From Pseudonocardia cypriaca (GTDB lineage: Bacteria > Actinomycetota > Actinomycetes > Mycobacteriales > Pseudonocardiaceae): a DNA stretch of 64,000 nt. The translations under genes and the position numbers were made by a program. The notes beneath the pieces were generated by a model that saw nothing but the letters and a program-made list of their open reading frames with translations, was not told the DNA's origin and searched no databases. Where the stretch lies: contig NZ_VFPH01000002.1 in the NCBI RefSeq assembly GCF_006717045.1, forward strand, positions 2,170,001-2,234,000, given 5' to 3'. Below are positions 51,912 through 60,264 of this stretch, one piece after another. Positions within the stretch are counted from its first letter, which is position 1; each line of letters begins with the position of its first letter.

Positions 51912-52699
51912 GCCCGAGCGGAGCTTGCGGAGCGAGCAGCAACTCGGCCGCCGAGCAGAAGCCCGTGCTCTCGGTCCGGGGCGCCACCAAGCGGTACGGC
52001 GCCGTGCAGGCGCTCGCCGGAGCCGACCTCGACGTCCACGCGGGCGAGGTGGTGGCGCTGGTGGGCGACAACGGTGCCGGCAAGTCCACGCTCGTGAAGG
52101 TGATCTCCGGTGCGATCACCGCCGACAGCGGGACCATCACGTTCGAGGGCGAGCAGGTGCGCGTCACCCGCCCGCAGGACGCGCAGTCGCTCGGCATCAC
52201 CACCGTGTTCCAGGACCTCGCGCTCTGCGAGAACCTCGACGTCGTCGCGAACCTGCACCTCGGCTCCGAGGTGCGCAGCCACAGCGTGCTCGGCGAGATC
52301 CGGATGGAGCGCGCCGCGCGGGACCTGCTCCGCTCGCTCGACGTGAAGATCAAGGACGTGCGCACGCCGGTGGCGTCGCTGTCCGGCGGGCAACGCCAGT
52401 CGGTGGCGATCGCGCGGGCCCTGCTCGGCGAGCCGAAGATGGTCGTCCTCGACGAGCCGACGGCCGCGCTCGGCGTCGAACAGACCGCGCAGGTGCTCGG
52501 CCTGGTCAAGCGGCTGCGCGAGCGCGGGCTCGCCGTCCTGCTGATCTCGCACAACCTCGTCGACGTCCGGGAGGTGAGCGACCGGGTCGTCGTGCTGCGC
52601 CTCGGGCGCAACGCCGGCACGTTCGAGACGGCGTCGACCACCCAGGAGGAGATCGTGGCCGCAATCACCGGTGCCGACGCGTACGGGGCCGCATCGTGA
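51908..52699 (+). CDS. sugar ABC transporter ATPase, single domain (FrcA-like)
   Basis: 263 residues from GTG 51908, overlapping the upstream stop (GTGA). One NBD only: Walker A GDNGAGKST, signature LSGGQRQS, Walker B VVLDEPTAAL. Typical CUT2 ATPases have two fused domains; the single-domain form is like FrcA of the rhizobial fructose system and must act as a homodimer. Confidence 0.9.
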   Translation: MSPSGACGASSNSAAEQKPVLSVRGATKRYGAVQALAGADLDVHAGEVVALVGDNGAGKSTLVKVISGAITADSGTITFEGEQVRVTRPQDAQSLGITTVFQDLALCENLDVVANLHLGSEVRSHSVLGEIRMERAARDLLRSLDVKIKDVRTPVASLSGGQRQSVAIARALLGEPKMVVLDEPTAALGVEQTAQVLGLVKRLRERGLAVLLISHNLVDVREVSDRVVVLRLGRNAGTFETASTTQEEIVAAITGADAYGAAS

Positions 52700-53910
52700 C
52701 GGAGGTGGCCGTGAAGGTCTCCGCTCCCCACCCACCCGGCCGCGGCGTGCTCGACGCGGCCCGGGACCGCCTGCGCCGCGGCGACCTCGGGTCGATCCCC
52801 GTCGCGGTCGGGCTGGTCCTCATCGCGATCGTGTTCTCCTCGCTCAACCAGCACTTCCTCTCCGCGGAGAACCTCACCAACCTCGCCCTGCAGATGGCCG
52901 CCACCGGCACGATCTCGCTCGGGATCGTGCTCGTGCTGCTCCTCGGCGAGATCGACCTCTCGGTCGGCTCGGTGAGCGGCCTGTCCGCCGTCGTCATGAC
53001 GCTGCTGTACACGCAGCAGGGCTGGAACCCGGTGCTGGCGCTGCTCGGCGCGCTGGCCGCCGGCGCGGTGATCGGCCTGCTGCACGGGCTGATGCGCACG
53101 AAGCTGTCGATGCCGTCGTTCGTGGTCACGCTGGCCGGGCTGATCGGCTGGCTCGGGGTGATGCTGTTCCTGCTCGGCGGTGCGGGCACGATCAACCTGC
53201 CGTTCGACCGGGGCATCGCGTTGCTGTCCGACACCTGGCTGCCGTCGTGGCTCGGCTGGGCGCTGGTCGTCCTGCTGGTCGGGACGCACCTCGCGTCGTC
53301 GCTGGTCACCCGGCGGATGCGCGTCGCGGCGGAGCTCGCCGTGCCGAGCACGGCGTGGGTGCTCGTTCGCTCGGCCGGGCTCGCCGTGCTCCTGTCGGCC
53401 GGCGTGGTCGTGCTGAACGCCGACCGCGGCGTCCCGCTCACGCTGGTGATCTTCGGCGGCCTGGTGGTGCTGCTCGACCTCGCGCTGCGCCGCACCGTGT
53501 GGGGCAGGCGGATGTACGCGGTCGGGGGCAACCCCGAGGCGTCGCGCCGAGCGGGCATCAACGTCGCGCAGGTGCGGATACTGGCCTTCGTCGGCGCGTC
53601 GACGCTCGCCGCGGTCGGCGGGGTGCTGGCCGCGTCCCGGCTCGCCGCGGTCAACCAGACCTCCGGCGGCAGCGACATCCTGCTCAACGCGATCGCCGCC
53701 GCCGTGATCGGCGGCACCAGCCTGTTCGGCGGCCGCGGCCGCGCCTACGCGGCGCTGCTCGGCATCCTGGTGATCCAGTCGATCACCAACGGCATGCTGC
53801 TGCTCAACGTCGACTCGTCGGTGCGGTTCATGGTGACGGGCGCGGTGCTCGCGATCGCGGTGGCGATCGACTCGCTGGCGCGCCGCGGCGCCGCGGACGG
53901 GTCGACGTGA
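52696..53910 (+). CDS. sugar ABC transporter permease (XylH-like)
   Basis: 404 residues from GTG 52696 (GTGA overlap). More helices than YtfT-type permeases, as in XylH. GIVLVLLLGEIDLSVGSVSGL, MRTKLSMPSFVVTLAGLIGWLG and GGNPEASRRAGINVAQVRI are the CUT2 signatures. It probably forms a homodimeric channel with the single-domain ATPase. Confidence 0.9.
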   Translation: MTEVAVKVSAPHPPGRGVLDAARDRLRRGDLGSIPVAVGLVLIAIVFSSLNQHFLSAENLTNLALQMAATGTISLGIVLVLLLGEIDLSVGSVSGLSAVVMTLLYTQQGWNPVLALLGALAAGAVIGLLHGLMRTKLSMPSFVVTLAGLIGWLGVMLFLLGGAGTINLPFDRGIALLSDTWLPSWLGWALVVLLVGTHLASSLVTRRMRVAAELAVPSTAWVLVRSAGLAVLLSAGVVVLNADRGVPLTLVIFGGLVVLLDLALRRTVWGRRMYAVGGNPEASRRAGINVAQVRILAFVGASTLAAVGGVLAASRLAAVNQTSGGSDILLNAIAAAVIGGTSLFGGRGRAYAALLGILVIQSITNGMLLLNVDSSVRFMVTGAVLAIAVAIDSLARRGAADGST

Positions 53911-54806
53911 CGGACGGGTTCGTCCTCGCCGTCGACTTCGGCGGCACCAAGGCCGGCCTGGCCGCGTTCGACGCGACGGGCGCCGTGCTGGCGAGCGAGC
54001 GCCTGCCGATCCACGCGGAACGGGGCGCCGAGCAGGCCGTCGCGCGCACCATCGAGGTGGCGCGTTCGCTCGTCGCCGACGTCGGCGACCGCACGTTCCT
54101 CGGCTGCGGCGTCGCGAGCCCCGGGATCGTGCTGCGCGACCGGGTGCTGCTCGCACCGAACGTGCCGGGCTGGTCGGAGCTGCGGTTGCAGGACACGTTC
54201 GAGGGCGCGCTCGGGGTGCCGGTGCTGTGCGCGACCGACGTCAAGGCCGCCGCACTGGCCGAGGCGCGCTGGGGACACCTGCGCGGCATCCACACCGGCA
54301 TCCACCTGAACCTGGGCACGGGGCTGGCGCTCGGCGTCGTCGTCGACGGCGTCGTGCTGACCGGCGCGCACGGCGCCGCAGGCGAGATCGGCTACAACCT
54401 GGTCGTCGCGGGCGACCGCTCCGGCCCGCACGAGGGGCACGCCCCGCTGGAGGAACGCGCAGGCGGCGGGGCGATCGGCGCCCGCGGCCGCGAGTTCGGC
54501 GGCAACGGCGACGCCGCGTCGGTCTTCGCGCTGGCCAGAACCGAACCCGCCGCGGGCGCCTTCCTCCAGGAGGCGCTCGGAGAGCTCGCCGTGCACGTGG
54601 CCAACGCCGCGATCCTCGTCGACCCGGCGCGGATCACCGTCGGCGGTGGGATGGTCCGCTCGTGGGACGTCGTGCTCCCTGCGCTCAAAGCCGTGCTCGA
54701 CCGGGCCGTGCCGTTCCCACCCGAGCTCACGCCCGCCCGCTTCGCGCAGAACGGACCGCTGGTGGGCGCCGCGGCGCTCGCGTGGGACGCGGTGCGGGGC
54801 GAGTAG
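53907..54806 (+). CDS. ROK family sugar kinase
   Basis: 299 residues from GTG 53907 (GTGA overlap). VDFGGTKAGLAAFD is the ATP phosphate-binding loop, and LGTGLALGVVVDGVVLTGAHGAAGEIGY contains the ROK signature with the catalytic Asp region. The usual zinc-binding Cys cluster is not evident. It phosphorylates the sugar delivered by the importer of this operon, feeding central metabolism and supplying the regulatory ligand balance. Confidence 0.87.
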   Translation: MTDGFVLAVDFGGTKAGLAAFDATGAVLASERLPIHAERGAEQAVARTIEVARSLVADVGDRTFLGCGVASPGIVLRDRVLLAPNVPGWSELRLQDTFEGALGVPVLCATDVKAAALAEARWGHLRGIHTGIHLNLGTGLALGVVVDGVVLTGAHGAAGEIGYNLVVAGDRSGPHEGHAPLEERAGGGAIGARGREFGGNGDAASVFALARTEPAAGAFLQEALGELAVHVANAAILVDPARITVGGGMVRSWDVVLPALKAVLDRAVPFPPELTPARFAQNGPLVGAAALAWDAVRGE

Positions 54807-54811
54807 GCGCG

Positions 54812-54835
54812 GTTCCCAGGCGGTTGCCAGGGAAC
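54812..54835. terminator. hairpin after the ROK kinase gene
   Basis: GTTCCC-A-GGC-GGTT-GCC-A-GGGAAC folds as six plus three pairs around an A-A mismatch, with a four-base loop, six bases after the kinase stop. It may end the importer operon or act as a processing site, since the next gene follows on the same strand. Confidence 0.4.
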
Positions 54836-54844
54836 AGAAGGAGG

Positions 54845-56332
54845 GTGATCGCGGGATATCCGGACGAGCCCTGCACCGTCGCGGGCGAGCGGATGGTCCT
54901 GCGGGTGTCAACCGACGCTCCGGCCTTCCGGGTGCTGGCCTTCCGATGGGGGGCGCGGCTGGAACCGGCGGGCGGCTGGGGGTGGTTCGAGGGGGCGCGC
55001 CGGGACCAGCAGCTGCCTTTCCAGGACTGGGGCCGCCCCGGGATCGGGCTGCACGGCGAGGAACTGGCGCCGTGGACCGCGTACCAGCTCGCCGTGCCCC
55101 CCGGGTGGTGCCCGGGGGTGTACGTCGCCGTGCTCCTGGAGGGCGACGGGCGCGGCGATCCGCTGCGGCTCCCGGACGTCCTCCCCACCCCGGACGCCCG
55201 CACGGCACGCGCCCTGTTCGTGGTCCGCGGCGCACCGGGCACCGAACCCGCGCCGATCCTCTACAAGCTGCCGCTGTTCACCTACCAGGCCTACAACCTC
55301 ACGACACCGGACCGGTCACCGAGCTGGTGCATCTACTCCACGCCACCGCCCGGTGTGCTCTCGCGGCCGGTGCCGCCGTCGGTCTCGCTGCGCAGACCGG
55401 GGGGCGGCACCGGTGGCACTCCGTGGGACACCTTCAACTTCGACCCGTTCGACCCGACGCCCCGTCAGGCGTTCGTGCACTGGGACGCGCCCTTCGTCGC
55501 TTGGCTGGAGCGCATCGGCTACCGGGTGGACTACTGCACCGATCTGGACCTGCACCGCGATCCCGGGTTGCTCGACCGTCACCAGCTGCTGATGAGCGCG
55601 GGCCACGACGAGTACTGGAGCGACGCCATGCGTGAGCACGCCGAGTCGTTCGTGCGGGCCGGCGGCAACGTGGCGTTCTTCAGCGGCAACACCTGCTGGT
55701 GGCGGATCTGCTTCGACGACGACTGGTCGTTCCGCCGCGCAGCGAACTGGTCGGACCCCTCGGGACCGGACCGTCCGGAGAACCTGCTCACGGGGGTGAG
55801 CTTCCGCAACGGCGGCGAGCGGGACCGCGACGACCACCCCGTCCCGGTCGGGTACCGGGTGCAGCACGCCGAGCACTGGGTCTACGCGGGCACCGGGGTG
55901 CACGACGGCGACGCGTTCGGTGACCGGCCCGACGAGTACCTGGTCGGCTACGAGTGCGACGGCGCCCACTTCGACCGCGCCCCGATGCGCTCCGGCCGCC
56001 CGGTCCGCCCGACCGGCGACGACGGCACGCCTGCCGACTTCACGATCCTCGGCGTCGGTGACGCGTTGCCCAGCGGGTGGGGCTTCGGCAACCGGGCCGC
56101 CACGATGGGCCTCCACGGCCCCGGCGCCGGCAGCGGGACCCGCCCTGCCACCGGCACGGTGTTCACCGGCGCGACCACCGACTGGCCCCGGCTGCTCGCG
56201 CGCGGCAACCCCGTCGTCGAGCAGGTGACGCGCAACGTGCTCGACCGGCTGGGCGACGGCCGTCCGCCCGAGGACGCGCTGCGTCCCGAGGACGCCCCAC
56301 CGGTCCCGGCGCCGGCCCGCACCGCCCCGTAG
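54845..56332 (+). CDS. N,N-dimethylformamidase beta-subunit-like protein
   Basis: 495 residues from GTG 54845, which stands immediately after an AAGGAGGG site (unusually close spacing; ATG 54893 is the alternative, but the residues before it look conserved). An N-terminal beta domain (MVLRVSTDAPAFRVLAFRWG) is followed by a catalytic-like domain with LMSAGHDEYWSDAMREHAE and GNVAFFSGNTCWWRI, as in the large subunit of N,N-dimethylformamidase, a non-heme iron amidohydrolase. No small-subunit gene is adjacent, so it may act alone on another amide or a carbohydrate-linked substrate. Confidence 0.8.
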   Translation: MIAGYPDEPCTVAGERMVLRVSTDAPAFRVLAFRWGARLEPAGGWGWFEGARRDQQLPFQDWGRPGIGLHGEELAPWTAYQLAVPPGWCPGVYVAVLLEGDGRGDPLRLPDVLPTPDARTARALFVVRGAPGTEPAPILYKLPLFTYQAYNLTTPDRSPSWCIYSTPPPGVLSRPVPPSVSLRRPGGGTGGTPWDTFNFDPFDPTPRQAFVHWDAPFVAWLERIGYRVDYCTDLDLHRDPGLLDRHQLLMSAGHDEYWSDAMREHAESFVRAGGNVAFFSGNTCWWRICFDDDWSFRRAANWSDPSGPDRPENLLTGVSFRNGGERDRDDHPVPVGYRVQHAEHWVYAGTGVHDGDAFGDRPDEYLVGYECDGAHFDRAPMRSGRPVRPTGDDGTPADFTILGVGDALPSGWGFGNRAATMGLHGPGAGSGTRPATGTVFTGATTDWPRLLARGNPVVEQVTRNVLDRLGDGRPPEDALRPEDAPPVPAPARTAP

Positions 56333-56357
56333 GACCAGGCCCGGGTCGTCGCGGTGG

Positions 56358-58058
56358 TCAGGGCGTCCAATCCCGCGGCACCGGGGTCGCGCCGGGCTTG
56401 CGGATCAGGAACGGCGGCATCACCAACGCGTGCATCTGGGTGCCGGTGAGGCAGGCGATGGAGTCCTCCGGGGTCTCCGTGAGCGGGTCACCCTTGCCGT
56501 TGAGGGAGGTGTTGATCAGGACGGGGCAGCCGGTCCGGTCCCGGAACGCGGTGAGCAGTGCGTGCAGGAACGGTGTGTTGCTCGATTCGACCGTCTGTAT
56601 CCGGGCCGTGCCGTCCACGTGGGTGATCGCGGGAAGCGCGTCGCGGTGCTCGGGCCGGACGTCGATCGCCAGCTGCATGAACGGGGTGGGCCGGTCCACG
56701 TCGAAGATCGTCGGCGCCGCGTCGGCGAGCACCAGCGGGGCGAGCGGCCGGAACCACTCGCGGCCCTTCACCCTGAAGTTGACGAAGTCGCGCATCGCGG
56801 GGTGGCGCGCGTCGCCGATGATGCTGCGGTCCCCGAGCGCCCGCGGGCCGGACTCGCTGCGCCCCTGGTGGACGGCGACGACGTAGCCATGGTCGAGCAG
56901 CTCGGCTGCGGCCGTGGCGAGGTCTGCGGGCTGCTCCACGACGAGCGCGGGGTCGTCCGCGACCGCCCGGACCGCGGCCGCTACGGCGGACGGCTCGGGG
57001 TCCGGGCCGAGGAAGTCGTCGGTCCAGCGGAACTCGCTGGGCTCGCCGAGGCATTCCATCAAGCCGTACAGCGCGCAGCCCAGCGCGGTGCCGCCGTCGT
57101 GGGCGCTCGGCGGGATGAACACGTCGTCGAAGGCGCTCTCGCGCAGGATCCGCCCGTTCGCCGAGCAGTTGAGCGCGGTCCCGCCCGCGAACGCGAGGTT
57201 CTGCGCGCCGGTCTGCTCGTGCAGCCAGGCCGTGACCTCCAGCAGCGCGGTCTCGAAGGCGCGCTGGCCCTCGGCCGCGAGATCGGCGCAGTCGGTGAAC
57301 GAGCCGGGGCCGCCCAGGAAGTGCGAGAACCGGTCGCGGTCGGCTAAGACGTCCAGCCATTCGCGCGGGATCAGCACGCGGTGCCCGTCGACGACGAGAT
57401 CGGGCAGGCCGAAAGCCTGCGGGTTCCCGAACGGGGCGAGGCCCATCACCTTCCCCTCGCTGCCCTCGCCGGTGAACATCACCCTGGTGAGCAGGTAGTA
57501 GAAGCAGCCGAGCCCCGCCGGACGGTCCCAGTCGCCGTCCCAGAGCTGCTTCGCGAAGCATCCCGGCGGCCTGCCGCGCTCGCAGCGGTAGAACGACGAG
57601 ACCTCCAGCAGGTCCGGTGGCGTCTCCTCGTCGATCCCGGGCGTCGACTCGGTGAAGTCGCGCACCGGGCTGCCCTGACCGTCGATGACCATCCCGGCCG
57701 CGGCCCGGAACGGCGAGGGTGGGAACGCGCTGTAGAGGTGCGAGAGGTGGTGGGACATCGTCACGATCCGCGGCTCGCCGCGGAACCGCAGGGTGTCGAG
57801 CACCTCCTGGTGGTAGACGTCGACGTGCTTGATCTCGTCGTCGGAGGAGAAGCACTCGACGACGAGGTCCACCGGCTCGCGCAGCGCGGCCATCCGGGGC
57901 AGGTAGAGGTTGGGCAGGTCGCCCAGCCGGCCCCAGTGGTGCTTGCGCCGCGTCAACCGCTCCTTCTGCAAGCTGTACACCGTGGACCGACCGCGGGCCA
58001 CCGCCACCGATCCGTCCTGGGTGCGGTTGATCCCGACGACAACGGGCTCGGAGTCCAT
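56358..58058 (-). CDS. carbamoyltransferase (NodU/CmcH/TobZ family)
   Basis: 566 residues. The N-terminal Kae1-like domain has VTMSHHLSHLYSAFPPSPF (the HH..HA-type metal site, given in part) and GMVIDGQGS, where carbamoyl-adenylate forms and transfers. The C-terminal YrdC-like carbamoylation domain contains GRSESGPRALGDRSII and VLINTSLNGKGDPL. The family carbamoylates hydroxyls of natural products (cephamycin, tobramycin, Nod factors) with carbamoyl phosphate and ATP. It is the last gene of a minus-strand operon with an MBL hydrolase and a CYP152. Confidence 0.92.
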   Translation of the reverse strand: MDSEPVVVGINRTQDGSVAVARGRSTVYSLQKERLTRRKHHWGRLGDLPNLYLPRMAALREPVDLVVECFSSDDEIKHVDVYHQEVLDTLRFRGEPRIVTMSHHLSHLYSAFPPSPFRAAAGMVIDGQGSPVRDFTESTPGIDEETPPDLLEVSSFYRCERGRPPGCFAKQLWDGDWDRPAGLGCFYYLLTRVMFTGEGSEGKVMGLAPFGNPQAFGLPDLVVDGHRVLIPREWLDVLADRDRFSHFLGGPGSFTDCADLAAEGQRAFETALLEVTAWLHEQTGAQNLAFAGGTALNCSANGRILRESAFDDVFIPPSAHDGGTALGCALYGLMECLGEPSEFRWTDDFLGPDPEPSAVAAAVRAVADDPALVVEQPADLATAAAELLDHGYVVAVHQGRSESGPRALGDRSIIGDARHPAMRDFVNFRVKGREWFRPLAPLVLADAAPTIFDVDRPTPFMQLAIDVRPEHRDALPAITHVDGTARIQTVESSNTPFLHALLTAFRDRTGCPVLINTSLNGKGDPLTETPEDSIACLTGTQMHALVMPPFLIRKPGATPVPRDWTP

Positions 58059-58123
58059 CGGCGGTCCTCCCTGTTCCCGCGGCGATTACCCCGCCCAGGA
58101 CGCCCGACACGTCCGACGGACGA

Positions 58124-58912
58124 TCAAAGCGGCTCCCACCGCAGCTCGCCGCCTTGATCGAGCAGCCGTCCAGGCCGCATCGCGGGGAAATGCGCCCCGA
58201 CCAGCCACACCGACGGGTCGTCGACGGCCGGGCGAACCACCTGCTCCCGGGTGCGGCACGCGAGTTCCGGATCGACGTCCCACGGCGTGGTCCAGCGGGT
58301 CTCGATCAGCTGCACCGGGAAGTGGGCCACGTCGCCGAGCAGCATCAGCTGGTTCTGCCCGTCGGACACCGTGATGATCGTCGAGCCCGGGGTGTGCCCC
58401 GGCGCGGGCACGGCGGCGATCCCGGTGAGGTCGATCCCGTCCTCGAACGTCCCGAGGCGGTCGGCACACGGGCCGAGCAGCTCGACGACCGCCGGATCGG
58501 GGCGCTGCTCGAGGAAGTACGTGCGGTCGCCCGCCCCGCAGCACAACCGAGCGTGTGGGAACACGGCGATCCCACCGCTCGACGCCCAGCCCACGTGGTC
58601 GCGGTGCAGGTGGGTGAACAGCACGTCGGTCACGTCCGCGGGATCGACGCCCCGCTCGCGCAGGGAACCGGGCATCCTGCCGGTAGGGGTGCCGCCGAGC
58701 GCGCCGGGCCCGTACCCGAGATCGACCAGGATGGTCCGGCCCCGACCGCGCAACAGGAACCCCCCGACCACGATGGGCAGCAACCGGCCGTCGACGAGCA
58801 ACGCCCGGTGCCGCTCCCACGAGGCGGCACGGACGCCGGGGAGCGCCTCGTCCGGCCACAGGCGGCCCTCGCCGTCGACGACGGGATCGACGCGGTAGCC
58901 GCCGACCTCCAC
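58124..58912 (-). CDS. metallo-beta-lactamase fold hydrolase
   Basis: 262 residues. The metal motif is THLHRDHVGW, with PAPGHTPGS and LLGDVAHF supplying the remaining His/Asp ligands. The shape resembles quorum-quenching lactonases and other MBL esterases. It lies between the CYP152 (22 bases upstream) and the carbamoyltransferase (65 bases downstream), so it probably hydrolyses an intermediate or product of that small operon. The substrate is not readable. Confidence 0.9.
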   Translation of the reverse strand: MEVGGYRVDPVVDGEGRLWPDEALPGVRAASWERHRALLVDGRLLPIVVGGFLLRGRGRTILVDLGYGPGALGGTPTGRMPGSLRERGVDPADVTDVLFTHLHRDHVGWASSGGIAVFPHARLCCGAGDRTYFLEQRPDPAVVELLGPCADRLGTFEDGIDLTGIAAVPAPGHTPGSTIITVSDGQNQLMLLGDVAHFPVQLIETRWTTPWDVDPELACRTREQVVRPAVDDPSVWLVGAHFPAMRPGRLLDQGGELRWEPL

Positions 58913-58933
58913 GGCGCCTCCTGATCGTCCGGC

Positions 58934-60160
58934 TCAGCGGGGTTGGGGTGAACGATCCCCGGTGGTCAGCACGACGCCGCTGCGCGGCCGGGTCGGGATG
59001 CGGGTGATGTCGTAGCCGAGGTCCTGCGGGGGCATCGTGTCGGGCAGCGGGGCCAGTGCGCGGACGGCGACCGCGAGCATGGTCAGCGTGACGCCCTCAC
59101 CGGGGCAGCGGTGCCCGGTCACGACGTCACCTCCGCCTTGTGGGACGAGCGTGTCGGGGTCGACGGGTGCGTCGAGGAAGCGTTCCGGGTCGAACCGGTC
59201 CGGGTCGGGCCAGTGCACCGGGTCGTGGTCGGTGCCGTGCACGTCCAGCACGACCAACCCGCCGCGAGGCACCCGGACCCCGAGGACGTCCTGTGGCTCC
59301 CTGGCCCTGGCGGCCAGGACGGGCACGAACGGGTACAGCCGCCGCACCTCGTGCACGAACGCGTCCACCGCCCGGTCGTCCCCCGCGGCGATCCGCTCGC
59401 GCCATTCGGGGTGCTCGTGCAGCGCCTTCCCGGCGAACGCCACGAACCACGCCACCGCGACGGTCGGGCGGACCACGTTGAGCAGGGCGGTGGCCGCGAC
59501 CCGTTCCGGGAGCAACCTGCCCTCGTGGTCGGTGGCGTGCGCGGCTTCGTGCAGCGCGGTGCCCGGCGGTGGGTCGAGCCGCCCGGCGCGCACCCCGCGC
59601 ACCAGCCCCTTCGCCCAGTGCCCGACCTGCAGCCGGGCCACGACCGCGCGTGCGTACGCCGGCCCGGGGGCGGCGAAGCCGTGCAGCACCGTCGCGAGCT
59701 GCCGGGCCCGGCGCGGCAGCTCGCCGTCGGCGACCGGGACGCCCGCCCACGGCAGCACCGACGCCGCGAGCACCTGCACCGCCTCGTCGAACAGCACCAC
59801 CCGCTCGCGGCCGGGCCACCGGTCGATGGCGGCCGCCCACTCCCGTTCGGCCCGCTCCCCCAGTGCCACGACCGCCTCGGGGGTGATCACACCCAGGAAC
59901 AGCGCCTTGCGCAGCTGGTGCTCGGCATCGTCCAGCCCGTGCACGGTTCCGGGCCCGAACAGCACAAGCTTCACCGCCGACGGGAACGCGCCACGTCGCC
60001 GCAACCGGGGGTCGTAGAACCTGCGAACCCCCGCCGGTCCTCCGACCACCACCGCGCGCCGCCCGAGGAGCCGGGTGGGCACCGCGTCCTTCCCCTGCCG
60101 CAGCGCCGCCGCCCACGGGTAGCCGCAGCGCACGAGCTCGAGTGTCCGATCACGATCCAC
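58934..60160 (-). CDS. CYP152-type cytochrome P450 (fatty acid peroxygenase)
   Basis: 408 residues from GTG 60160; upstream codons are not family-like. The heme ligand is Cys352 in GGGDVVTGHRCPGEG, the CYP152 form of the motif. The I-helix has NVVRPTVAVAW with Arg231-Pro232 in place of the usual acid-alcohol pair, exactly as in the H2O2-using BS-beta (CypC) and P450-SP-alpha. VRRLYPFVPVLAARARE and GTDHDPVHWPDPDRF also match. It should hydroxylate or decarboxylate a fatty acid at the alpha/beta carbon with H2O2, needing no redox partner. Confidence 0.92.
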   Translation of the reverse strand: MDRDRTLELVRCGYPWAAALRQGKDAVPTRLLGRRAVVVGGPAGVRRFYDPRLRRRGAFPSAVKLVLFGPGTVHGLDDAEHQLRKALFLGVITPEAVVALGERAEREWAAAIDRWPGRERVVLFDEAVQVLAASVLPWAGVPVADGELPRRARQLATVLHGFAAPGPAYARAVVARLQVGHWAKGLVRGVRAGRLDPPPGTALHEAAHATDHEGRLLPERVAATALLNVVRPTVAVAWFVAFAGKALHEHPEWRERIAAGDDRAVDAFVHEVRRLYPFVPVLAARAREPQDVLGVRVPRGGLVVLDVHGTDHDPVHWPDPDRFDPERFLDAPVDPDTLVPQGGGDVVTGHRCPGEGVTLTMLAVAVRALAPLPDTMPPQDLGYDITRIPTRPRSGVVLTTGDRSPQPR

Positions 60161-60264
60161 GCCCGTGCTTACCCCGCTGCGGCCCCCGCACACCCCGTTG
60201 TTTGGCCGGACACCCAGCGGGAACCTCCGCCGCTGCAAGGCAGCGCCGTCCGTGGAGGGACACC

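Noticed and set aside
54812..54835. Riboswitch before the DMFase-like gene
   Set aside because: The hairpin is simple and short with no conserved core, so it is listed as a possible terminator only.
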